Shown: one piece after another, positions 54,901 through 64,000 of the stretch
Position numbering within the stretch: position 1 is the stretch's first letter
Layout of the letters: each line of letters starts with the position of its first letter
NCBI RefSeq assembly: GCF_018873765.1
Contig: NC_057919.1
Span: 68,070,984 to 68,134,983, forward strand
Length of the DNA: 64,000 nt
Reading direction: 5' to 3'
DNA from: Telopea speciosissima
Taxonomy: Eukaryota > Streptophyta > Magnoliopsida > Proteales > Proteaceae
Translations under genes and position numbers: made by a program
Notes under the pieces: model-generated
The model's input: the letters and a program-made list of their open reading frames with translations, nothing else
Databases searched by the model: none
What the model was told of the DNA's origin: nothing

Positions 54901-56060
54901 AACTAAGTATTCCCCAACCAAGAAGCAAAACCATGTAACCTCCAAATGCCCAAGAAATCTTCAAAACCTAGATGGGGTAGATTTCAAAGACAAGAAAAGC
55001 ATGACAACTCATTTGAGGTCGCAATACAAAAAACCAGATCCCTCAGTTAACCTTCGCTGAGCAAAGGGGTGGGCATTGGGAAATTTCTGAAGTGTTTGCA
55101 TTGAGAAGTTTAGGCTCTAATATGGCGGTATCTAGGTTCTAAACTTGTTGAATTGTGAGGAATCAAATTCTTCCCCAGCTAAGTTTATCAAAACAGAGAA
55201 AGAAATCAAAACCATAAAAGATTGAGTGATGGCTTATCAGATTCTGGTTAAGGTTGCAGTGCTTGTGAAAATCTGAATTAATTGCAGAGAGATAAGGAAC
55301 ATAGTATTGAACAACAGTTTCTTCATTGTTCAATATGATTGGAGTTCCTGCCCCCTAAGCGCTCCATTCACCATAACAACTCCAGAGATTCTCCAATGTG
55401 AAATATTCTACTGTTTCTTTTTCTCAAGGATACCAAAGTCGATTAAGATTTTTCATGGCGATCTGCAAGACAAGAAATAAAAGTAAAACCCATAAAAGCT
55501 ACGAATTCATTCTTTGTAAAAGAAAAGGAAACAATTAAGAAAAACCAATCGAACGAACCTTTGGTAGAAACTGTGATCAAACAATTGGGGTTGTACATTC
55601 TAGAAAGCATTTGAGGTTTGATTGCGTTGGCCCTCTCTTAAAAAAACCATTAAGAGAGAGAGAGAGAGAATTGAGTTATTGTACATATTGGGAATGAGTA
55701 TGGATGAAAAAACGAATGAGAAAGAGGGCTTTTAGATCGTCAGAGTTGGTCGCGGTTAGTTTTCTAGCTTGAAGATCGTCGGAGAAAAAAGAGGTGAGAT
55801 GGAAGATGAGATTGGGACGTTGGAAGGTTGAAGAGACGGATTTGGGTTTTGTAAAATAAGGGTAAAAGGGCAAATTACATTAATGATGGGGGAATATGAT
55901 CATTTATGAATGAATGTTTTGTTTTAACTAACGGTTTCAACTTAACTGGGGTTACTTGTAAGCCTCACTTTAGTTCAGGGAAGGTTCATGTAATTATTCA
56001 AACAATCAAAGGTTTCTTGTAATTAGATCAAACTAAAGGGAAAGTACATGTAATTTGCCC

Positions 56061-56419
56061 TAAAAATAAAAATCGTGAAACATTGATGTTGCTGTTCAAT
56101 CGATTACGAATTTACGGGGGAGCGAACCCGTCAACAGGAGAGGAAGAGAGATGGTAAGAAACGGCGACCTTTTTCCTCATCTTCCCACTGCAACACAGAT
56201 TAAACATTTTTGATTGCAATTCCTCCCTCTCCTTCGATCTCATCGAAATTCTAGCTTTCTGTTGCTTATTATTCCACCCGCAACGGATATCTTCGAATTC
56301 ATAGGTATATCATCTGGCCATGCGACCCTGGTTCTCTGATATCTCCCTCTCGAGAGAGGAATCCCTAGTTTTGGCTCAAGAATCTACCTCCTTTCGACAT
56401 CTTTATTTTAGCTTCAGCG
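56061..56419 (+). promoter_or_regulatory. Upstream and 5' UTR region of the NDT-type gene
   Basis: Pyrimidine-rich sequence (TTCCTCCCTCTCCTTCGATC near 56220) leads to the start at 56420, typical of a plant leader. The core promoter is not identified. Confidence 0.45.
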
Positions 56420-58548
56420 ATGCACGGCGAATCTCATTCTCTTGGCCCTAATGCTAAGGGTCTACTCTGCAATGCTGGCGCCGGCGCCGCTGCTGGTTCG
56501 TTGAATTCTTCCCATCGCATAATTTAATTTTTTTTTAGGGATTGGCTTTGCATATTCTTCATTTCTCCTTTATACGGTTTAAATTACGATGTAGGAGTTA
56601 TCGCTGCCACATTTGTTTGCCCTTTGGATGTGATCAAGACTAGGTTTCAGGTCCATGGGCTACCTAAGCTCGGAAACGGAACCATTAAAGGTACGTGCTT
56701 TTTTGCTTTTTTTTTCCTTTTCCCTGACTCCGCTGACGGTTGCAACAAAAGATAAAGGAATCAAATAATGTCAAAAGAGAAGCAGTACACATTTAGAGGA
56801 ATTGTATCTCACTCTCAATCAAGTGTCATGCTCTATGGACTCCGAATTAACTTCATGGCGGGATAAATTGGGGTTTATGAAAATTGTAGATCTTTTTATG
56901 ATGCCACTCATTTTAGTGATTATTGAAGATGAAGAAGAAGAAAGTAACTCATCTATCCAATTCTGAGTGCAAATTCACAACACAAATTAATTTTGTGAAG
57001 TTTGGATAACATCCACGTAGTAGTTTGGCATGCAATAATTTGCCTTGTGAAGAGGCTATTTTAATCATCTATGATGTAGCAAATGCATTATCTGCTATTT
57101 CCTTTTTCTTTTTGCTAAGAATCATATTAAAAGCTGAAATTTTGGTAATGACCTACATTTGACCAGGTAGCCTCATAGTCGGGAGTTTGGAACAAATATT
57201 CCAAAAGGAGGGCTTACGTGGCATGTATCGTGGACTTTCTCCTACTGTGTTGGCTTTACTCCCAAACTGGGCGGTGAGTATGTCTCCTTGAGTTAAATCA
57301 TCAATTTTGTAACAACTTATTAATGTGTATACGAGAGAATAAGAAAGGAGTGAAAATAACTTGTAGATTTAGTGAATGTGTGGGTTCATAAGAGCCTCAT
57401 AATAACTTTCATTCCATTTTTAGGGGTATAAAAAAAAAGGGAGTACCCAGTGCACAAGGCTCCCATCATTGCGGGGTCTGGGGAGGGTCATAATGTACGC
57501 AGCCTTACCCTTGCTTTCACAGAGAGGCTGTTTTCAGACTCGAACCCGTGACCACTTGGCCACAATATTATTACGTATGTTGATCTTTATTATACTATCT
57601 TTATCATACAAGAAAATCCTTTTGACATCTTTATTACGTCTGTTCATCTGTTGCACCCCTCCAAAAGAAAATGTATGGTCTGTTGGAATGCATCTATGCT
57701 GGGTAAGAAGAGGGTGAATGGCCAAAAGATATAAGAACATTCTCATTGAAATGGTGTCTGATGTTGAGGTAACACTTAATAATCGAATCCTAGATCTCAC
57801 TTGTGTTAGTAACCTTCATTGATTATGGTAAGTTGATGTTAAATTTGCAGAAAGCTTGTTTTTGTCACTTTGAACAAGTATGCCTGACAGTATTGAATTG
57901 TTTTTATAAAATGATCACTTTAAAGCTCAAGTATATATGGTAGGCTTTGGGTGCTGGAATTGGCTGGTTATCTGTCAACTATGTGACAAACTTATCACAC
58001 AATCCATTTATGGACCATCTGCTACCACTACGTTGCATTGTCTTCCTCGATTACAATATTTGCTGATATATTATGATGAAAAGTCTTACATACTTATTAA
58101 TTATAATAGTTGTGATCCTTTCCTGAAATGCATCACTTTTGCTTGACTAGTAATAAGGTGCAAAGTTGAATTTTCTATTCCCATACCAGAAAAATTATTT
58201 TGTTTTCTTACTGCTTGGTACCTCGCAAATTTCAGAAAGAATTAAAGGTTAAATTTTGCAGGTGTATTTTGCCATGTACGAGCAGCTCAAAAGCTTACTC
58301 TATTCTGATGGTTAGTTTCTTAACTTTAGTACATTGAAGAATAGAAATGTTTTTCTCACTACCTTAGAGCATCTATTTTAACTTTTGGATATTACTAGTC
58401 AAGTCTAGAATTTCATTCAAGTTGTATTGTTTATGTAGTTGGAAGCCATGAACTCTCGATAGGTGCAAACATGGTAGCTGCTGCTGGTGCTGGAGCTGCA
58501 ACAACTATTGCAACCAATCCTCTTTGGGTTGTGAAGACAAGATTTCAA
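56420..58548 (+). CDS. NDT1: NAD+ carrier (NDT type), 5' five exons, incomplete
   Basis: Exons 56420-56495, 56595-56690, 57167-57273, 58262-58310 and 58439-58548 give 146 aa in frame. They start [20 protein letters not shown] and hold the mitochondrial-carrier signature twice: [10 protein letters not shown] (from residue 35) and [10 protein letters not shown] (from 137), with [25 protein letters not shown] and TTIATNPLW as in plant nicotinamide adenine dinucleotide transporters. These six-helix carriers import NAD+ into plastids or mitochondria by exchange with AMP/ADP. NDT2 is almost as good a match, so the symbol marks the family. The family has about 310 aa; the remaining ~165 are not between 58549 and 64000. 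A good GTATGT donor at 58549 implies a very long intron, unless TEs have truncated the gene. Confidence 0.88.
57439..57566 (-). repeat. Au-like SINE with intact promoter boxes
   Basis: Minus strand: TTGTGGCCAAGTGGTCACGG, then box B GGTTCGAGTC (57546-57537) preceded by a box A-like TGGCCAAGTGG (57562-57552), GGTAAGGCTGCGTACATTAT, and the end GTGCACTGGGTACTCCC followed by a T-run (A-run on the plus strand, 57431-57438). Best preserved SINE of the window. Lies in NDT intron 3. Confidence 0.85.
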
Positions 58549-59884
58549 GTATGTCAGACATGACTTGAAGTCATGAACACCAGAGTTTTTCTTTCCCTGC
58601 TAATCTAGAATCATGACTGTAGTTGCCTGTTAGAGAAGTATGGTAATTGTTTGTGTTAATTATGCATCATTGATGCAATCCCGGGTTCAATAACCCTGAT
58701 TATAGGTTTGCTATGGGCCACAAGAACAACAAATATCTCAAGTAGTGGTTGAGTGACAATACCATAAATAAATGAAAGTTTAGAATCCCCTTGTTGATAA
58801 GTAACAAAATAAAGGACTCAAAGATAATTAAATCAAAAGGGAGAGACCTTTTCTAGAATTCAAATAAAGCTAGGGCTAATTTAAAAGAAGTTGAAAGTGA
58901 GGGACTTTAGTGCAAATAACAAGATAGGGTTAGAATATCATTCGAAGAAGACTCTTCTTCAATAGCTCAATTGTTTCAGCCAGCGGTAAACCAGCTTGGG
59001 CTCAAGCATGAGATCTCCCTCTTTAGGGACTCATTTTACGTGAGCAGTTGGGAATAAAATCTTCTCCCAAGCATGACAAGTCTTACATGGGAAGAACAAA
59101 CAATGAAGGAACCAGCATGGTCTGAAGTCAGATCTAGCGGTAAATTTCTAACCGAACCTGTGTTTCAGTTTGATACTCCTAAATCAAGCATGTTTTTGAA
59201 CTAGTACCTTGTTGGTATAGTCGCTGAAAGATAAGAAGTAACCTCCCAAAGTTGTAGAGAAAGAAGTAAGAGGTTGAGGGAGATCAACTATAAACAATGG
59301 CTGGCTGTGAGAATATTTGGCCCGAGCAAAAGAGAGAAGTAAAGAACAGAGAAGAGTAGTAACAGAAGGGGAGGAGGGGTAGTAAGATAAGACTTTTACC
59401 TAACTGGAAGAGAAGCCGAACCCAAGGTTCAAGAACTCGGTGCCGACACTGGTTTTGACCAGCCAGAAACCAAGTTTTCCCAGGTTATATGGTCAAAACC
59501 TGGTACTTTATGCCAACTCGAAACCCTGGTTTTGCAGCTCAGAAGTTGTGTTTTTTGCCTTGATTCTTGTTGTGCTGACTATTTTTGACATTTTGAACTC
59601 AATCCATGCATTAGTTTCATATAGAGAACACTTAAAATAATACTTGTGGCTTTGACCCTAGTTTCATAGTGTATATTGTTCTTGGACATGGTATCGAATA
59701 AGGTTTGATTGGAACATAACTAATGTAGAACTACTCTAGGTTAGATTTAGTCCCAAATAACCCCTGAATACTCAGCAGTCAACTTAAAACAACCCTCAAC
59801 AGCAGGGTGACACAAAGGCTGAAATTTAGAAATAAGGCCTAGGTTAAATATCCAAATCCTGCCACTCAATGGGACTAATATCAA

Positions 59885-61080
59885 AGTAATGTAGTCCTAG
59901 ATAGGATAGGACCCTACTAGGAGCCAGGTGAACAGAAGTTCTGAAACTGATAACCGATTGGGCAGAATTGGGTACTTGGGTAGTTTAGGGCAAAACTAGG
60001 GTTAATGCTAGGGTAAAAGGTGAGTGCGATATATGATAATGATGGGCAGGTCTAAAGGAAGCTAATGGTATAAGTTTAATAGGTTTAAACAAAATTTGAA
60101 ATTCTGGAAATTTTAAGGTTAGGGTTTCAGGTTTTGGGAATGAAGGGGATGATGAGATCTAGGTTTAGAATAGGATTTATGGGCAGGGATTCAGGTCGAG
60201 CTCTATGCTGATAGGGAACAGCACTCGGCCAGGTTTGGGTGAGTTTCTGATGGGCAAATATGGCCGGACAGCTAGTTTAGGGTTTTGGGGTTTTAGAGAG
60301 ATGGGGATTAGGGTTAGGGTGTTGGGATGAGGCTGCAACTAAGGTTGAGTGGAGGGGGAGGTCTAAGGGGGCTGTGATTGAAGTTTGATGGTGATTGATG
60401 GAGGGAATTGGGCTGAACAGAGTTTAGATGAAGTTAGGGTTATGGGGATCGAGTGTGGAAATGTAGGTCTAGGTTAGAAGATTAGAAACAGCAGGGTAGT
60501 TGCAGGAAAATAAAGTAACTCACTGGTTTTGCGGGAACTCAATAACAGCAACTTGAATCAGCTTGTAGAAGAGTCTCCCGATCTGAACAGGTGCAAGGAG
60601 TGAAGAAGAAGAACCTCCCGATCTTAACAGATGCAAAAGTCAACTGGTAATCCCCCAATCCCTCACCTTGAGATCCACAAGGCAGCAGCACTCTCACAGG
60701 AGCAAAGGCAGCAAGCATAAACAATATATTTTTTTAAAAACTAAACTGTGGGGGAGCCTCCCACGATTTTGTGATTAATAAAGGCCTAAGGCCAAATCCT
60801 AATACAAACTAAATTCTTTCTCTCTTCCAAAATCGTGGAAGGAGTGTGAGACTAATAAAACACTTAAAATAAAAGCCCTATTTACCCGAACAACTTAAAA
60901 CAATTTAAATAGCTGAGATTCCTAATTAACCAATAGGATATAAGATCCTACTAACCAATGGGAACACTTCACTTAAATTAGACCAACTTAAATTGAACCA
61001 ATTGGTTGCAACCAATTTGAACCGGTTCAATTAAAAACATAAAAATAAAATGAAGTATAGAACTAATCTAAGGCTCCTAC
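59885..61080. repeat. Unclassified repeat family, copy 2
   Basis: See copy 1 at 33515-34690. Here the copy may extend further on both sides (about 59640-61150), but copy 1 lacks those parts. Contains TTAATAGGTTTAAACAAAAT in place of the AAAAAGGTTAGGGTTTG of copy 1 and ends with AATTGAACCAATTGGTTGCA. Confidence 0.6.
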
Positions 61081-62410
61081 TATGACCCTATGCCTAGGGT
61101 GGCTTCTTCAACTCAAGGAGGCTTGGATCTACATCACAAAGTCAAGTGTGAGTCTTAGGATAACCAGCAAGACCTCCAAACAGGATTGAAATAGGATGGC
61201 TAGATCACAAGTTACCAGCAGGACACCAAATTAGAAAGTTAAAGGAACTTATCTGTAGAAGTCAAATCAGGCAATAGAAGAGAGCCAAAGTTAGGTCGAG
61301 TGGTGCTTGTACAGGGGAGAAGCTCTGCAGAAAATCCCAGCCAATTCTGATGGTGTGATTTAGAGATCTAGAGATTGCACCAAAAATAGAAGGTTAAGGT
61401 GCAGGCCAGATCCAGCCAGTGGAATGGAGTGAAAAGTGGGATTGAGTGGAGTGGAGTGGAGGAGTATGGAGATGTCACACTCTGAAGTTGCAGCAGATTT
61501 CCAAGCACAGGAGTACAACAGCCTGCACTCGATTGGGAGAAAGCAGCAGCAGTAGCTTCAGCCAAAAGGAGCAATCAGCAGCAGCAACAGTTGAATGGAT
61601 GAGTGTCTTCAGTCCACGATTGATCTTCTCCAGTAGCAGCAATAATCACAGCACACCAGCAATCACCAGCAGAGATCGAGCAGGGTAGGAGGGAGTGGAA
61701 GAGAATAAGAGAAAAAGGGATAAAGGTACTTCGGCTCTCCCAGCCAGGTTTCTCAACCCTTCAAGTCAAATTAATCACTTGAGAAGGAAACATAATTTGC
61801 ATAAGCAATCTTTCATTCATTTGATAAATCGTGGGGGTGGCTGAAAACAGTCTTATAAATAAATAGGAGCAAAACTTGCTTTCCAAGAAAAGACAGATAT
61901 CGAAACTAAATTATTGACTAAATCTTTAGAATTAGAAACTAAATAACTCAATGACTAACTTAGGAATATAAGTTATTAACTAACTACACAAATGGGGACC
62001 ACTATAGTGACACTCGACCCTCACTTGTTGTACAAAATTTTGTCATAAAAATGACAATTATACCCCCCACGATTCTGGGTTTGAGAGACCCAGCAACTTG
62101 GGCTGGCCCAACTTAAAGTTGGTTGGCCCTATGACCCATGGGGTTGGTCCACCGATTGGTGAAGTGAACCAGCCCTTCTCCTATGAATCTTCCTAAAGTA
62201 TTTCTTGTCAAACAACTTGGCTTCTGCATCAATAACTCCTTCAATATAAATCAGATTTAAGCAATCTTGGATTTGTTTGAAAGCTTTCCAATCCGAAATT
62301 GAAATAGATCATATCAAATCTGGCCTTAGTGTACACATCAGACTTGGTCTTACAGAATTCAGTCTCCACTGTGGTCTTGGTTTCACAAAGATTAGTCTAT
62401 ACAGCCATCC

Positions 62411-62600
62411 TGTGTGTCTGGAGCAGTCATTGAAGCAAGAATATTAGAATAGTTTGTGGGAACACCCCTTTATAGGCATGAAGAGTTTTGGCTACAAGAT
62501 ATATTTGGTCACCCATTAATAGGGTCACATCCACAAGCATAGACTCCCGTGTTTCTGGAGAAGTCATTGAAGCAAGAATAGTTTGTGGAACACCCCCTTA
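62411..62600. repeat. Local direct duplication of ~55 bp
   Basis: GTCATTGAAGCAAGAATA, TAGTTTGTGG and AACACCCC-TTATAG occur at about 62426-62476 and again at 62561-62605, spaced about 130 bp. Confidence 0.7.
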
Positions 62601-62872
62601 TAGAGTTGGAACGGATGGGTGGGTGTAAAAGACTTTAGGCGACGTCTCAACAATTTCAAGCAAGGCATAAACGTTTGGTAGAAATTGGGCAAATGTAAAG
62701 TTCTGGAAAGACAATTATGGAGTGGTCAACCAATTTTTGTCTGCTTTGTGTATATTTTCAATATTTCGGCATACTAGAATGCCATTGTTTCTCATGATAG
62801 GAAAGCCGGTGAACTGAATTTTGACTAGGCTCCTATTTGGAGGCATAGTCTACATGTCTGGAAATTGCAACC

Positions 62873-63141
62873 TGTTGAAATAGGCTATTTACCCGATAGG
62901 GGTAATTAGTCCTAGTTGTATTATGATTTATCCTTCTTTTGTTTTCTCTTTTTTCTGTTTTTTCCCCCTCGGCCGATCTCTATTTTGGCATTCCTAGTTG
63001 GATTAGGAATTCCTAATAGGATTAGGTTGAGGTGGCATTCCTACTTCTACTGTGACTAGTTGTAATTCAGTTTATTATAAATAAAGGGCCTGGATGATCT
63101 ATTTTGATCATCTAAGCATTCAGTTCTACAGAGTTTTAACA
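62873..63141 (+). repeat. 5' LTR of copia C
   Basis: Begins TGTTGAAATAGGC, ends GTTTTAACA; contains TATAAATAAAGGGCC (63077-63091), which carries a TATA-like motif. Confidence 0.85.
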
Positions 63142-63153
63142 TGGTATCAGAGC
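63142..63153 (+). other. Primer binding site of copia C
   Basis: TGGTATCAGAGC directly after the LTR, the exact complement expected for initiator tRNA-Met. Confidence 0.9.
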
Positions 63154-63698
63154 AGAAACAGATCTAAGAAGAAGCTTTCAAGTTTTCTCTGGTTTTTTTC
63201 CTCTCCTCCCTCCCACTACTTCTGGTTTCTCCCTTCTCCATCACTCTCGGCTCCTCTCTTCCATTCAGGGCAGCACCTATGAGGTGATCTAATGAAGATT
63301 TAGATGCTGTCCTTGCATTCACCTCATTGAAGATTTCAGTTTACTGGTGTTGCCTACTGCCGACAGGTTCCCTCCACCATTGGAGATCGAGTTCTTCCCA
63401 CAAAGCTAAAGATTGATTTCTGTTTTTTGGAGATTGGTTCCTGTTATTCCTGGCACACACCTCTTCCTGTTTGAAGACTGCAGTATTGAATCAAGACAAA
63501 ACAGATTCAGATCTGCGATTTCTCTCCAACAGTTTTTTGCCCTAATTTTTGCAAAAATTAGGGCTTCTTATTGGTTGGTCAGAATCAGTTCCTTTTTTGA
63601 GGACTTATTCTCCATTACAAGAGGGAAACTCGACCTCAGTTTCAGCCTTTTCTGACAGCTAATTTTTTGGGAATTTCAAAACCCATTTGCTGTACATC
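63154..63698 (+). other. Leader of copia C
   Basis: About 545 bp between primer site and gag start; pyrimidine-rich, without a recognised domain. Confidence 0.6.
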
Positions 63699-64000
63699 AT
63701 GTCTGATCTGACTTCAGCTGATTTAGATGGATCCACTCGTTCGGAGTATCTTCCTTTTGCTTCCCCAACTAAATTAGATGGAACTAATTACCTGCTGTGG
63801 TCTAAATCCATCTATCTCACCATTGCTGGCCGTGGTTATACAGGCCACCTTACAGGCAGCCTTGTGAAACCTGATGAAGAGGGGCCTGCACAGAATCAAT
63901 GTTTATCTCATGACTCTATGGTAATGTCATATCTCATCCATTCTATGCACTCTTCCATTGCACCTGGTTATCTTCTCCTCGACACTGCTGCTCAGATATG
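63699..64000 (+). CDS. Copia C gag, N-terminal part
   Basis: Open from ATG at 63699 to the window end, 100 codons with no stop. Reads MSDLTSADLDGSTRSEYLPF, then TKLDGTNYLLWSKSIYLTIA, the LxGxNYxxW motif at the start of plant copia gag (UBN2-type) proteins, and GYTGHLTGSLVKP. Gag forms the virus-like particle that packages element RNA. No frameshift is visible in this part, unlike gag in copia A and B. Downstream domains lie outside the window. Confidence 0.85.
   Translation, partial: MSDLTSADLDGSTRSEYLPFASPTKLDGTNYLLWSKSIYLTIAGRGYTGHLTGSLVKPDEEGPAQNQCLSHDSMVMSYLIHSMHSSIAPGYLLLDTAAQI

Larger units (their letters stand above)
53942..56060. mobile_element. Putative Mutator-like element, TIR-bounded
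   Basis: Left CCCCTATACTTTGGTCTAAT-TACAAG pairs with the complement of the right end, CCCTTTAGTTTGATCTAATT-ACAAG. The right edge reads GGGCAAATTACATGTAC on the minus strand, a terminus common in plant Mutator-type repeats. A further MITE (54257-54900) is nested in it. No transposase is visible; a target duplication could not be found. Confidence 0.5.
58549..62872 (+). other. NDT intron 5, TE-rich, first 4.3 kb
   Basis: From the GTATGT donor to the copia C LTR. Contains the second copy of the unclassified repeat, a local duplication near 62.4-62.6 kb and otherwise unassigned sequence. ORFs at 59440-59640 and 61446-61688 show no domain. Confidence 0.6.
62873..64000 (+). mobile_element. Ty1-copia retrotransposon C, 5' end
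   Basis: A 269-bp LTR (62873-63141), a perfect tRNA-Met primer site and an open gag gene that continues beyond the window. The left 5-bp flank is CAACC; the right end is not visible, so a target duplication cannot be tested. It is in the same orientation as the NDT gene. Confidence 0.85.

Overview
This is a 64-kb window of plant nuclear DNA, almost certainly from an angiosperm with a TE-rich genome. The evidence is short exons split by GT-AG introns, plant-specific gene families, full-length and solo LTR elements, RTE- and L1-type LINE remnants, Au-like SINEs and many MITEs. The species cannot be told from sequence alone. I see no CRISPR array, operon, rRNA or clear tRNA gene, and no new defence-type or biosynthetic system. 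What is notable is genome architecture.

Host genes, left to right: (1) a DPD1-like organellar DEDDh exonuclease (+, 849-4267, three coding exons, 337 aa); (2) a mitochondrial-type small heat-shock protein (-, 25665 to 24941 or 24715) whose C-terminus is frameshifted; (3) a Di19 (drought-induced 19) zinc-finger gene (+, 30805-42305, five exons, 223 aa), with a textbook U12-type AT-AC intron and a last intron of 9.3 kb; (4) a RING plus PHD finger protein (-, 48587-44781, three exons, 818 aa); (5) the first five exons of an NDT-type NAD+ carrier (+, 56420-58548), whose following intron runs to the window end.

TE stack, 5-24.7 kb. A broken second copy of the Di19 gene (exons 2 and 3 with their introns) is split by nested insertions. 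A Mutator-like element with ~245-bp terminal inverted repeats (5437-12260) carries a Ty1-copia element (copia A, 6416-11998). Further right, a 5'-truncated Ty3-gypsy element, abutting a captured sHSP fragment, carries a second copia element (copia B, 13188-23161), which itself holds a 2.7-kb solo LTR (14647-17352). LTR divergence counted by eye (A ~7%, B ~2.3%) and target-site duplications give a relative order of insertion.

Other TE content. MITEs with 9-10-bp target-site duplications lie at 24.0, 25.8, 27.3 and 54.3 kb. A PIF/Harbinger-like MITE sits at 34.7 kb. Back-to-back elements with GGGGTGTCA-type ends occupy 27.95-30.15 kb, the first holding an L1-type 3' fragment. One unclassified repeat family has a copy in the Di19 last intron and another in the NDT intron. 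A third copia element begins at 62873 and leaves the window in its gag gene.

The host genes look functionally unrelated (organelle DNA turnover, stress chaperone, stress transcription regulator, chromatin reader/E3 ligase, NAD+ transport); they share a neighbourhood rather than a pathway.
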